NCBI GenBank assembly: GCA_016839845.1
Contig: JAEOTL010000287.1
Span: forward strand, 1 to 16,717
Source of the DNA: Promethearchaeota archaeon
GTDB lineage: Archaea; Asgardarchaeota; Lokiarchaeia; Sigynarchaeales; SOKP01
Reading direction: 5' to 3'
Length of the DNA: 16,717 bases
A model generated the notes under the pieces. That model was not told the origin of the DNA, did no database searches, and worked only from the letters and a program-made list of their open reading frames with translations. Made by a program: the position numbers and the translations under genes. Numbering within the stretch: position 1 is the first letter of the stretch; each line of letters begins with the position of its first letter. This document shows, piece after piece, positions 6,691 to 13,917 of the stretch.

Positions 6691-6700
6691 ATTTAAATAA
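6691..6700 (+). promoter_or_regulatory. TATA box for the ECF-S-like gene
   Basis: ATTTAAATAA lies 50-59 bases before ATG 6750. Transcription would start near 6721, giving a leader of about 28 bases. Confidence 0.45.
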
Positions 6701-6749
6701 GAACTCCAAATTCTCCAATTATAAATTTATTAAAGGTTATAGAGATAAG

Positions 6750-7397
6750 ATGTCTGAAGTAAAATCAGGAGAGATAGAAGTTGTTAGGACTAAGAGAACC
6801 AATTTGATCATACAAATAGCGGGAGGTGCAATTTTTGGCGGACTTTCTGCAGTCGTTTCCTTTGTACTTTCTCCAATTATTAACGCATCGAGAATTCCTG
6901 GTTGGCAGATTGCCATGTTTGATCCAACGTCGTGGATATGGATTATTTGTTTTTTAATTTTTGGACCACTCGCAGGATTAATAAGTTGCGCAACTGGATC
7001 TGTAGGTTTATTATTAATTGATCCAAGCGGGTGGGTTGGTCCGCTCTTTAAATTTACCGCAACCGTTCCATTGATATTAATTCCTTACTTTGTTTTTAAA
7101 CTAAAGGACAGCCAAAAATTAAAAAAGCCAAGAAATTACATTTTTAGCGGAGTGGCCAGTACTGCCGTAAGAATTTTAGCAATGTTAGGGTTAAATTTAC
7201 TCTTTTTTACGACAATTTGGTCAGCCTTTTTTCAATTCATGAGTTTGGAAATACTGGGTTTAGGTAATATAACGGGATTAACAGCGGTTTTAATTTTCGC
7301 TCCAATAATTAATTTCTACACGAGTGTTTTAGATCTAGTCGTTCCATATTTACTGGTCTTCTTACCTAAAATAGATGAGAAGTTTGATTTCTGGTGA
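6750..7397 (+). CDS. ECF transporter S-component-like membrane protein
   Basis: A 215-residue hydrophobic protein with five or six predicted membrane segments: about 19-41, 58-88 (two short passes with a GPLAGLISCATGSVGLLL loop-helix), 96-114, 127-153, 170-190 and 192-208. Size, a basic N-terminus before the first segment, the GGAIFGGLSAVVSFVLSP start and the FGPLAGLI...GSVGLLL pattern fit substrate-binding S components of energy-coupling-factor vitamin transporters. These capture a vitamin or metal and dock with a shared EcfT/EcfA module. No EcfA or EcfT gene lies in the window, as is usual for group II S components. The substrate is not evident, and I see no riboswitch in the 221-base upstream region. 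It is convergent with the acyltransferase gene. Confidence 0.65.
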   Translation: MSEVKSGEIEVVRTKRTNLIIQIAGGAIFGGLSAVVSFVLSPIINASRIPGWQIAMFDPTSWIWIICFLIFGPLAGLISCATGSVGLLLIDPSGWVGPLFKFTATVPLILIPYFVFKLKDSQKLKKPRNYIFSGVASTAVRILAMLGLNLLFFTTIWSAFFQFMSLEILGLGNITGLTAVLIFAPIINFYTSVLDLVVPYLLVFLPKIDEKFDFW

Positions 7398-7418
7398 GAA
7401 TTTTAATAGGGAGAGAAT

Positions 7419-7470
7419 TAAACTAAAGAAAGTTTAACATTGGACGAAATCCAATGTTTGTTCAAGTTTA
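7419..7470. terminator. Hairpin between two convergent genes
   Basis: A perfect 9-bp stem, AACATTGGA (7436-7444) and TCCAATGTT (7450-7458), encloses the five-base loop CGAAA. An outer pair, TAAACT (7419-7424) with AGTTTA (7465-7470), could extend it. It lies in the 77-base gap between the stop codons of convergent genes and ends four bases before the stop of the minus-strand gene, so it may terminate or stabilise transcripts from both sides. Confidence 0.5.
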
Positions 7471-7474
7471 GTGC

Positions 7475-8626
7475 TTAATTTTCTAGAGTTTTTTCTTTTT
7501 CAACTCTTTTTTTCTTTAATCCCATCCCGAACAAAAATCGGGTTACGTTAAATTGCTTAATCACCATCACTAGGCTTAATATAATTACGAATGAAATAGA
7601 GCTTATAATAAGGTATTTCAAGAAGACAATTAGATCTAGCTGAACAACAAAGAATCCTATGATAACTATGATTGTTTGATGAACCACGTAAAACGGCATT
7701 ACAATGTCATTTAGGAACCTTCTTGATTTATGATTAAAATTAAGATGTTTGCTTCCTAACCCAAGTATCACTAACAAAAAGCTCCACACATAAAGTAATG
7801 CAAAGATCCAAAATAGAATGTTAATGTTAAAGAAAAGAATTACGATGGTAAGTAGAATAATTGTAATGATTCCTATAATAAAAGCGGGTAATACTTGTTT
7901 TTCGATAGATTCCTTAAATTGCTTATTAGATGTCAAAAAAAAGCCAATTATATAGAAAATTAATAGTGAGAAAAAATTATATCCCCCGAACATCCCTAGA
8001 ATTGAAAGAGGATTGAATAACTCTACTAGTAAAACTGGAATTATCAGCAAATAGAGCGTTCCTGGTTTCTTAAAAAAAATGGCAATTTTAGAGATTTTCT
8101 CTAGATTTTTCTCTCTTCTAAGGTAGACAAAAGGTAATACCGTTAATATTGAGAATATAAACAACAAAATCAAAAACCACAAGTGGAATCCCGTCCAAGG
8201 GAAGTTCCCTCCATACCCATACAATCCAATAAAATATTGAGGATAAAACTTGAAAAATGATCCGGTGAATAATCCATGGTCGATCCGATCAAGATACACT
8301 TGAAAGGGAATTTGAGTAAATAGAGCAAATAGAAAAGGAATCATAAGACGTACAAACCTTGCTTTAGTATATAATCTAGCATTCGCAAAGCCCAAAAAAT
8401 AAAACGTCGCCATCCCTGAAATTATAAAAAAAAGAGGCATTCCAATCCCGCCCAAGAAATTGAAGAAAAAAGTAACTCCTAAATCCAATTCGTTATTTTT
8501 GACGTGCCAATCGTTTAAGTCAAAAAATCGTGAACAGTGGTAAATGAAAACTAAAAAAACAGCAATAATTCTTAACCAATCTATATCATATCGTCGTTCA
8601 TACTTAGGAGTTGGTTCTACATTCAT
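7475..8626 (-). CDS. Acyltransferase-3 family membrane protein
   Basis: A 383-residue polytopic membrane protein of the acyltransferase-3 superfamily (OafA/NodX/OpgC relatives), which moves acyl groups onto extracellular sugars, lipids or peptides. The diagnostic opening is RRYDIDWLRIIAVFLVFIYH (11-30), where His30 is the conserved, probably catalytic histidine of the first membrane helix, followed by SRFFD. About ten membrane segments follow, including GGIGMPLFFIISGMATFYFLG with the usual Ser-Gly, the RFVRLMIPFLFA segment and WFLILLFIFSILTVLPF. The C-terminus is a short basic cytoplasmic tail. There is no extra soluble domain (such as SGNH). The acceptor is not evident; glycan or lipid modification of the archaeal surface is the usual guess. 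It stands alone between a terminator-like T run of the upstream esterase and the convergent hairpin. Confidence 0.85.
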   Translation of the reverse strand: MNVEPTPKYERRYDIDWLRIIAVFLVFIYHCSRFFDLNDWHVKNNELDLGVTFFFNFLGGIGMPLFFIISGMATFYFLGFANARLYTKARFVRLMIPFLFALFTQIPFQVYLDRIDHGLFTGSFFKFYPQYFIGLYGYGGNFPWTGFHLWFLILLFIFSILTVLPFVYLRREKNLEKISKIAIFFKKPGTLYLLIIPVLLVELFNPLSILGMFGGYNFFSLLIFYIIGFFLTSNKQFKESIEKQVLPAFIIGIITIILLTIVILFFNINILFWIFALLYVWSFLLVILGLGSKHLNFNHKSRRFLNDIVMPFYVVHQTIIVIIGFFVVQLDLIVFLKYLIISSISFVIILSLVMVIKQFNVTRFLFGMGLKKKRVEKEKTLEN

Positions 8627-8650
8627 ATTAATGTCTCTTTTTTGTTAATT

Positions 8651-8660
8651 TAATTTAAAT
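8651..8660 (-). promoter_or_regulatory. TATA-like element for the acyltransferase gene
   Basis: On the minus strand ATTTAAATTA is centred about 29 bases before ATG 8626, which would put transcription start within a few bases of the ATG (leaderless mRNA). A second candidate, ATTATTTAAA at 8682-8673, would leave a leader of about 26 bases. Confidence 0.35.
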
Positions 8661-8688
8661 TCAACGAACTCCTTTAAATAATTTTAAT

Positions 8689-8696
8689 AAAAAAAA
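8689..8696 (-). terminator. Poly-T run after the esterase gene
   Basis: Eight T on the minus strand, 16 bases beyond the stop of the esterase gene, in an otherwise A/T-rich spacer. This is a plausible oligo-U termination signal. Confidence 0.4.
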
Positions 8697-8711
8697 GTTA
8701 AAAATTAAGAA

Positions 8712-9608
8712 TTAAGAAAGATATTCAAGAACAAATTCCCCTATCTTGTTAATACCATCTTGGCCCTCCGGGGCCATAGCTGCGAACATCTGGAACATGT
8801 GAATCATGTCATCCCATATCTCAAACTTAACGTCGACACCGGCAGCTTTTGCAGCATCAACGAATCGGATCGAATCATCAAGGAGTAACTCTGCGCTACC
8901 GACTTGGATATAAAGAGGGGGTAAACCCTTTAAGTCTGCATAAAGAGGAGATGCTAGGGGATTTCGGGCATCCTCTCCTGCTAAATAGAGATTTGAATCA
9001 AGTTCAAGAAGTTCTTGGGTTGTGAGTGGATCAACATCAACCTTAGTTTTCACAGTTTCACCGGTGACAGCCAAATCCATGAATGGTGAAAGACTCACAG
9101 CTGCTACTGGTAGCTCCATATTCTCATCCCGTAACTTTAGGAGAGTCGCTACTGTTAGCCCTCCTCCAGCAGATTCTCCACCGATTACCAAATTTTTTGG
9201 CAAAATTTCTTCTGTAGAAATGAGCCATTGATAGGCTTTTATTGCATCTTCTAATGCCGCAGGGAAAGGATGTTCAGGAGCAAGGCGGTAACCTATTAAT
9301 AAAACCCGAGTTTTTGATGCTCGAGCTAATCTCACACAATATTCACGGTGGGAATTGATAGAACCTGCAACATAACCGCCACCATGAAAATATAACATGA
9401 CTTTCTCATGAATAGATTCTGGAACAGAGATCCATTCAGCCGAAACTCCTCCCGCACTTACTGGTTCACATTTTGCGTCCTTAGGGACTTGGACCATACT
9501 TGCAATTTGTTCAAAAGCTGCTCGTGTAGCTTCTACAGACACATCAACTTGATCTCCTCGGGATTGTCGTATAAAATTAATTAGATTTTCCATTTGTGTA
9601 CTTACCAT
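8712..9608 (-). CDS. Alpha/beta hydrolase, HSL-family esterase
   Basis: A 298-residue carboxylesterase of the hormone-sensitive-lipase family, hydrolysing short or medium acyl esters in the cytoplasm (no signal peptide seen). Features: the oxyanion-hole HGGG at 75-78; YRLAPEHPFPAALED (107-121), a family hallmark; the nucleophile elbow GESAGG with Ser146; the acid segment VGSAELLLDD, where Glu240 occupies the place usually held by the triad Asp; and His270 (IHMFQMF). An N-terminal cap helix region (1-50) is present, so the protein is complete. The gene is visibly richer in G+C and Ala/Gly codons than its neighbours, suggesting later acquisition. ATG 9608 is supported by AGAGG ten bases upstream. 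It is divergent from the crotonase gene. Confidence 0.93.
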   Translation of the reverse strand: MVSTQMENLINFIRQSRGDQVDVSVEATRAAFEQIASMVQVPKDAKCEPVSAGGVSAEWISVPESIHEKVMLYFHGGGYVAGSINSHREYCVRLARASKTRVLLIGYRLAPEHPFPAALEDAIKAYQWLISTEEILPKNLVIGGESAGGGLTVATLLKLRDENMELPVAAVSLSPFMDLAVTGETVKTKVDVDPLTTQELLELDSNLYLAGEDARNPLASPLYADLKGLPPLYIQVGSAELLLDDSIRFVDAAKAAGVDVKFEIWDDMIHMFQMFAAMAPEGQDGINKIGEFVLEYLS

Positions 9609-9618
9609 CGAAGATTAA

Positions 9619-9623
9619 CCTCT
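9619..9623 (-). promoter_or_regulatory. Shine-Dalgarno site for the esterase gene
   Basis: On the minus strand AGAGG ends ten bases before ATG 9608, supporting that start over the in-frame ATG at 9593. This implies a leadered transcript. Confidence 0.45.
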
Positions 9624-9715
9624 TTTTAATTTTATATTTTTATTGAATTTCAAAAAAATTACTTCAGTTTAATCTCAATTTTTTTTCATTTATCAATTTT
9701 GTCTAATTAGTCTTC

Positions 9716-9722
9716 TTTATAT
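9716..9722 (+). promoter_or_regulatory. TATA box for the crotonase gene
   Basis: TTTATAT is 48-54 bases before ATG 9770, in the 161-base divergent spacer. A start near 9745 would leave a leader of about 25 bases. Confidence 0.35.
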
Positions 9723-9769
9723 GCATTTAGAAATTAGTATTCTTCAAGTTTCAATTTTAAAATTGTAAG

Positions 9770-10579
9770 ATGATGAGTATTTCAGAAAAAACTTATAAGG
9801 ATATTATTTTTGATGAGAACGATGGGATTGCAACAATTACTCTTAATCGACCAACTAAACTAAATGCTTTACAGTATCCATTACTCATGGAAATTGTTGA
9901 CGTTTTGGAGGGAATTAAGAAAGATCTATCAATACGGGTAATTGTTCTTAAAGGAGCGGGAAGGAGTTTTTGTTCCGGTGATGATTTAGTAAGTATGATG
10001 GGTGCTGCAACCGATTACCCCCCGTTACTTGAGGAGGGTTTTGGAATACCACACCATAAGGTAATCTATTTAATAAGAGAAATTCAAAAGCCAGTAATTG
10101 CGGTTCTACATGGGTATTGTCTAGGTGCTGGATTTGAATTAGCACTTGCTTGTGATTTCCGTATAGCAGCCGATAATTTAGAAATTGGAGACCATAGAAC
10201 AACAAGATCTATTGCCATTCTAAGTGGTGCTAGTTGGTTTTTGCCTAGATTAATTGGTTTAACACGGGCAACAGATATTCTATTGACTGGAAAGCATTTA
10301 AATGCTAAAGAAGCATTAGAAATCGGCTTAATTAATGAGTATTATAGTCAAGCAGAATTTGAAGAAAAATCTACTGAATTTATAAGCCGTATTGCCCAAA
10401 TGCCTACAAGATGCCTTGGATATAACAAAACGATGATAAACTATTCACTCATAAACAATCTTTTTGATTCTTTGAAAAATGATCTTGCTTTATTTGTTGA
10501 AAATATGAAGACTGCTGACTCCAGAGAAGGGCACGCATCATTTCTTGAAAAACGTGATCCTGTATTTAAGGGAAGATGA
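9770..10579 (+). CDS. Enoyl-CoA hydratase/isomerase (crotonase) family protein
   Basis: A 269-residue crotonase-fold enzyme acting on acyl-CoA thioesters. Visible parts: the N-terminal strand pair GIATITLNRPTKLNAL (19-34); the first oxyanion-hole loop AGRSFCSGDDL (63-73); the second, HGYCLGAGFELALACDFRIAA (114-134); a hydrophobic GASWFLPRLIG segment; and LTGKHLNAKEALEIGLIN. Of the two glutamates used by classical hydratases, the first is present (Glu123), but the second position appears to be Arg143 in EIGDHRTTRS. The enzyme may therefore be an isomerase, dehalogenase-, ligase- or hydrolase-like member, not a standard 2-enoyl-CoA hydratase. No other beta-oxidation gene is adjacent. Peptidase T follows on the same strand after 58 bases. 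ATG 9770 is followed immediately by another ATG, and either may be used. Confidence 0.9.
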   Translation: MMSISEKTYKDIIFDENDGIATITLNRPTKLNALQYPLLMEIVDVLEGIKKDLSIRVIVLKGAGRSFCSGDDLVSMMGAATDYPPLLEEGFGIPHHKVIYLIREIQKPVIAVLHGYCLGAGFELALACDFRIAADNLEIGDHRTTRSIAILSGASWFLPRLIGLTRATDILLTGKHLNAKEALEIGLINEYYSQAEFEEKSTEFISRIAQMPTRCLGYNKTMINYSLINNLFDSLKNDLALFVENMKTADSREGHASFLEKRDPVFKGR

Positions 10580-10620
10580 GACAGATTTGCAATTAAATTA
10601 TAACAAAATTAAAAATTTAT

Positions 10621-10627
10621 GAGAGGG
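10621..10627 (+). promoter_or_regulatory. Ribosome binding site of pepT
   Basis: GAGAGGG ends ten bases before ATG 10638, one of the clearer Shine-Dalgarno-like sites in the window. It supports this start. Confidence 0.45.
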
Positions 10628-10637
10628 TATTCAAGAT

Positions 10638-11900
10638 ATGGAACTTACAAAAGAAATTCATAACTTCTTACTTACAGACGCTGTTGAGCGCTTTTTAAAA
10701 TATGTTAGAATTTGGACTACTTCTGATGAGAGTGCAGAAACTGTTCCCACGACAAAGAACCAATTTGATTTAGGAAAGGTACTAGTCGAAGAACTTACAC
10801 ACTTAAAGCTGATTAATATAGATCATGATGATCTTGGGTTTGTGTATGCAGATCTTCCCCCGAGTCCGGGATATGAAAGGATAAAGCCGATTGGATTATT
10901 GGCTCATTTGGATACTTCACCTGCAGTAAGTGGGAAAGATGTAAAACCTGTTATTCATCGAAATTATAATGGAAAAAATATTACTTTTGTCCAAGATTCA
11001 GAATTGATTTTATCCCCTGATGATTCTCCTCCTTTGAGAGAATATATTGGCATGGATATTATCACCTCTGAAGGGGATACCTTGTTAGGGGCAGATAATA
11101 AAGCGGGTATTGCTGAGATTATGGCTGCTTGTGCAGCATGGCAGAAATACCCAGACTTAACTCATGGTCCAATTGTAATCTGTTTTACGATAGATGAGGA
11201 AACGGGGAGAGGAATCGATAACGTGAATAAAGATAAGTTGCCAGAAACCTGTTATACTGTAGATGGTGGTCAAATGGGAGAACTGGAATATGAATGTTTT
11301 GATGCATGGCTTGCCCAAATTAAGTTTAAAGGATTAAGCGTCCATCCCGGTTATGCTAAAAATAAGATGATAAACGCAATACAAATTGCGACCGGGTTTT
11401 TTAGTGATTTTCCCGAAGCAGAGTTCCCTGAACATACAGAAGAAAGAGAAGGCTATTTTCATTTATCCAAACTCCAAGGAACTGCTGAAGAAGCTACTGC
11501 TAGAATGATAATTAGGGATTTTAAGGTAGAGAATAATGAAAGACGATTAGAATTTGTTAAGAATTTAAAAAATACGTATGAGATCCGTTATCCAGGATTA
11601 ACTATTGAAATTAAATTCACACACCAATACCAGAATATGCAAAAATACATCGAAAAAAACCAAAAGATTATTGACTTAGCTCATAAAGCCATTGAAAAAG
11701 CAGGACTTGAAGTGAGGGTACACCCTATCCGCGGTGGAACAGATGGGGCCCGATTGAGTGCGATAGGAATTCTTACCCCCAATATTTTTTCAGGAGGATC
11801 GTTGTTTCATTCAAGAAAAGAACACATCCCCACTCTTGCCTTACAAAAAGCTTCTGAGACCTTACTCTATTTAGGAGAACTATGGGCTACTGAAAAATAA
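10638..11900 (+). CDS. pepT: Peptidase T (tripeptide aminopeptidase, M20B)
   Basis: A cytoplasmic dizinc aminopeptidase that removes the N-terminal residue of tripeptides. The 420 residues compare with about 408 in bacterial PepT. All metal ligands and catalytic residues can be placed: His90 and Asp92 (LLAHLDTS), bridging Asp153 (LLGADNKAG), Glu187/Glu188 (TIDEETGRG), Asp209 (YTVDGGQMGELEYE), and the C-terminal His (391 or 396 in FHSRKEH). RGGTDGARLS and the dimerisation-domain segment IKFKGLSVHPGYAKNKMINA are typical of PepT and distinguish it from ArgE/DapE or carboxypeptidase G2 relatives. Its presence beside a crotonase does not point to a common pathway. The 3' end is only 12 bases from the stop of the convergent MFS gene. 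Confidence 0.95.
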   Translation: MELTKEIHNFLLTDAVERFLKYVRIWTTSDESAETVPTTKNQFDLGKVLVEELTHLKLINIDHDDLGFVYADLPPSPGYERIKPIGLLAHLDTSPAVSGKDVKPVIHRNYNGKNITFVQDSELILSPDDSPPLREYIGMDIITSEGDTLLGADNKAGIAEIMAACAAWQKYPDLTHGPIVICFTIDEETGRGIDNVNKDKLPETCYTVDGGQMGELEYECFDAWLAQIKFKGLSVHPGYAKNKMINAIQIATGFFSDFPEAEFPEHTEEREGYFHLSKLQGTAEEATARMIIRDFKVENNERRLEFVKNLKNTYEIRYPGLTIEIKFTHQYQNMQKYIEKNQKIIDLAHKAIEKAGLEVRVHPIRGGTDGARLSAIGILTPNIFSGGSLFHSRKEHIPTLALQKASETLLYLGELWATEK

Positions 11901-11912
11901 ATCTGTAGGGTG

Positions 11913-13148
11913 TTATTCTTCTTTTTTAATTATTTTCGAGAAATCTGTTATTGCAAATGCAATAATAAAGATAAACAAGAGGATACCTGTGTACAGAAAT
12001 GCCCACGTAAATGAAAATGTATCATAAATAAACCCGAAGAGTAATGACTCAACAAGGGAAATTAACCCTACCGATAAATAATAATACCCATATGCCCGGC
12101 CTCTCTTGTTTTTCCCCGCAAGATCTGCAATATAAGCTCGTGAGATTGGATCTACTGAGGCTAAATAGATTCCATACATTGCATATATTATTATGATTAC
12201 TATAAGAGAGAATAAGGAATTTTGAATTGGAAATGCCAATACAATACACGAAAATAATAATAAAGACAATCCGACTATAATTACTGGTTTACGACCAATT
12301 TTATCTGATAATGAGCCGGTTATGGGAGAAAGAACCATATAGACAATATTTGTAAACAAGAAGAATAAAGGTATTAAAAAAATTAATCCAGGAGAAATAA
12401 AATCTAATGACCGTGCTTGAAGGAATGCGAGATCTAAACTAGCAAACTCAATTACCCCAAGTATTACAATTAGTTTGATAAATCTCTTATCAATTTTATC
12501 AACTTTAGGCACCCCATAATATTTAAGTTTAGTTTCGTCTAACTTGGTCGGATCTACATCTTTAACAAGCAAAATTAAGATTATCGCGCATATTCCTGGA
12601 AAAATGGAGAAAAAGATAATTTGAGAATAACTCCAAGCCCATAATAAAAAAAGTGATGCAAGAAGAGAACCAACTACTGCACCCAGAGTATCCATAGAAC
12701 GATGCATCCCAAAGGCTTTTCCTTTTTCAACCGCATAAAAAGAAATTAAGGTATCCCGAGAAGATGTTCTCAGTCCTTTCCCTACTCTATCAGTCGCCTT
12801 CAATCCTAATACTACCTGCCAAGAAGGGGCAAGTCCTATGAATGGCTTAGAAAGGTTGGATATTGTGTAACCCGCTACAACAAATGGTTTCCGTTTATTA
12901 ACTTTATCACTCATCCATCCTGAGACACCTTTTAGAATATTTGAGAGTGCTGTAGTTACTCCAGCAATTAAGCCTAAATAAAACGCAGGATTGTTAGGAG
13001 CTAAATCTATAATGAATAACGATAATATACTGTTAATACTCTCACTAGAAACGTCAGTAAAGAAAGAAACAAGTCCCATGATTAGGACTGGAACTGATAC
13101 TCCTAAAACTAATTTGGTTGTACGTTTAGAATTATCCTTTTCCGTCAT
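11913..13148 (-). CDS. Major facilitator superfamily transporter
   Basis: A 411-residue secondary transporter with about twelve membrane helices. The MFS motif A occurs in both halves: GWMSDKVNKRKP (77-88, between helices 2 and 3) and GSLSDKIGRKP in the second half. The segment GLVSFFTDVSSESINSILSLF (25-45) and the RVGKGLRTSSRDTLIS motif define a prokaryotic MFS subgroup that I recall as often annotated only as 'MFS transporter'; the substrate is unknown. Complete in length, with a polar Lys-rich N-terminus and a charged C-terminus (KIIKKEE). It diverges from the coiled-coil winged-helix gene over a 67-base spacer, so that protein is a candidate local regulator. It converges with pepT, the stop codons being 12 bases apart, with a T-rich stretch inside its own 3' end that could serve pepT. 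Confidence 0.9.
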   Translation of the reverse strand: MTEKDNSKRTTKLVLGVSVPVLIMGLVSFFTDVSSESINSILSLFIIDLAPNNPAFYLGLIAGVTTALSNILKGVSGWMSDKVNKRKPFVVAGYTISNLSKPFIGLAPSWQVVLGLKATDRVGKGLRTSSRDTLISFYAVEKGKAFGMHRSMDTLGAVVGSLLASLFLLWAWSYSQIIFFSIFPGICAIILILLVKDVDPTKLDETKLKYYGVPKVDKIDKRFIKLIVILGVIEFASLDLAFLQARSLDFISPGLIFLIPLFFLFTNIVYMVLSPITGSLSDKIGRKPVIIVGLSLLLFSCIVLAFPIQNSLFSLIVIIIIYAMYGIYLASVDPISRAYIADLAGKNKRGRAYGYYYLSVGLISLVESLLFGFIYDTFSFTWAFLYTGILLFIFIIAFAITDFSKIIKKEE

Positions 13149-13164
13149 GATTTAAGAAATCTTT

Positions 13165-13185
13165 TAATTAAATAAATATAATAAA
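13165..13185. promoter_or_regulatory. Shared A/T box in a divergent promoter
   Basis: The 67-base spacer between the MFS gene (-) and the winged-helix gene (+) contains one clear A/T box (AAATAAATATAATAA, about 13170-13184) that could serve either strand. Usual spacing would put the plus-strand start near 13202 (leader about 14 bases) and the minus-strand start near 13150 (almost leaderless). Overlapping use would couple the two genes. Confidence 0.35.
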
Positions 13186-13215
13186 CTTAAGAAGGTAAAA
13201 TAAATTGGGATTCCT

Positions 13216-13899
13216 ATGGAAGATGATGAAAAGACCCTAAATGTGATTGATGAGACAATTAAAGCTGCGGAAGCAAGCTTCAAAGAATTTATTGAGGTAC
13301 TTGAAACTTCAAGAACTGCGTTATTGAACCTCGAAAGTGATAAAGTTGAATTAAGTAATGCGAAAGAGACGCTCGAAAATGAGAAAATCCAGCTAGAAGA
13401 AGTAAAGAATAAATTAGAAACTGAAAAACAACAATTAGAAATAGAAAAAATTAAACTTGAAGAAGCAACAGAGAAGCTTGAAATAGAAAAACAGGAAAGA
13501 GATCAAAAAATTGGTTCATTAACCGAAGAACAAATGAAGTTGCTTGACGAATACCAGAAAGTTAAAGTTGAATTGGCAAAATTCGCAAAATTAGCAGAAG
13601 AAGCAGAATCGCAAGAATTAAATTTCGAAAGGATCGCAGCGCTTTTATCTATTTTTAGAGTTCTGGTAGAAAAAATTTGGCAGGGACAACCACATTACCG
13701 AGTTTTGAAAGTTCTCCATGGTGAAAGGGAAGTTATGACCCGAGAAGAATTGAAGAATACTACGGGAATTGGAGGTGCTTTTATTTTAAGGGCTGTCCAA
13801 GAATTAGCAAATGTAGACTTAGTAGAGCATAACATTGATACTGGAGAAGTCACTTTGAAACAAAGACTATATTCAAAAGACGCAATGGAGAAAAAGTAG
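13216..13899 (+). CDS. Coiled-coil protein with C-terminal winged-helix domain
   Basis: A 227-residue acidic protein. Residues about 15-130 are a long coiled coil rich in Glu, Lys and Leu, with repeating heptad-like units (LEIEK, LETEK, LENEK variants at about 55-95). Residues about 140-220 form a compact C-terminal domain: IAALLSIFRVLVEKIW, HYRVLKVLHGEREVMTREELKNTTGIGGAFILRAVQELANVDLVEHNIDTGEVTLKQ. This reads as a winged helix, with the helix-turn-helix around EELKNTTGIGGAFILRAVQELANVDLVE and a beta wing after it. Such layouts occur in dimeric DNA-binding proteins or chromosome-associated factors; the coiled coil would hold the dimer. I do not recognise a named family. It is divergent from the MFS gene, so a regulatory link is possible. 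ATG 13216 is the only good start. Confidence 0.75.
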   Translation: MEDDEKTLNVIDETIKAAEASFKEFIEVLETSRTALLNLESDKVELSNAKETLENEKIQLEEVKNKLETEKQQLEIEKIKLEEATEKLEIEKQERDQKIGSLTEEQMKLLDEYQKVKVELAKFAKLAEEAESQELNFERIAALLSIFRVLVEKIWQGQPHYRVLKVLHGEREVMTREELKNTTGIGGAFILRAVQELANVDLVEHNIDTGEVTLKQRLYSKDAMEKK

Positions 13900-13917
13900 A
13901 AAAAGAATTACCCCATT

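Noticed and set aside
13380..13510. Repetitive A/G-rich DNA resembling a tandem repeat
   Set aside because: It is inside the coding frame and is explained by heptad repeats (LEIEK/LETEK units) of the coiled coil; the DNA copies are not precise.
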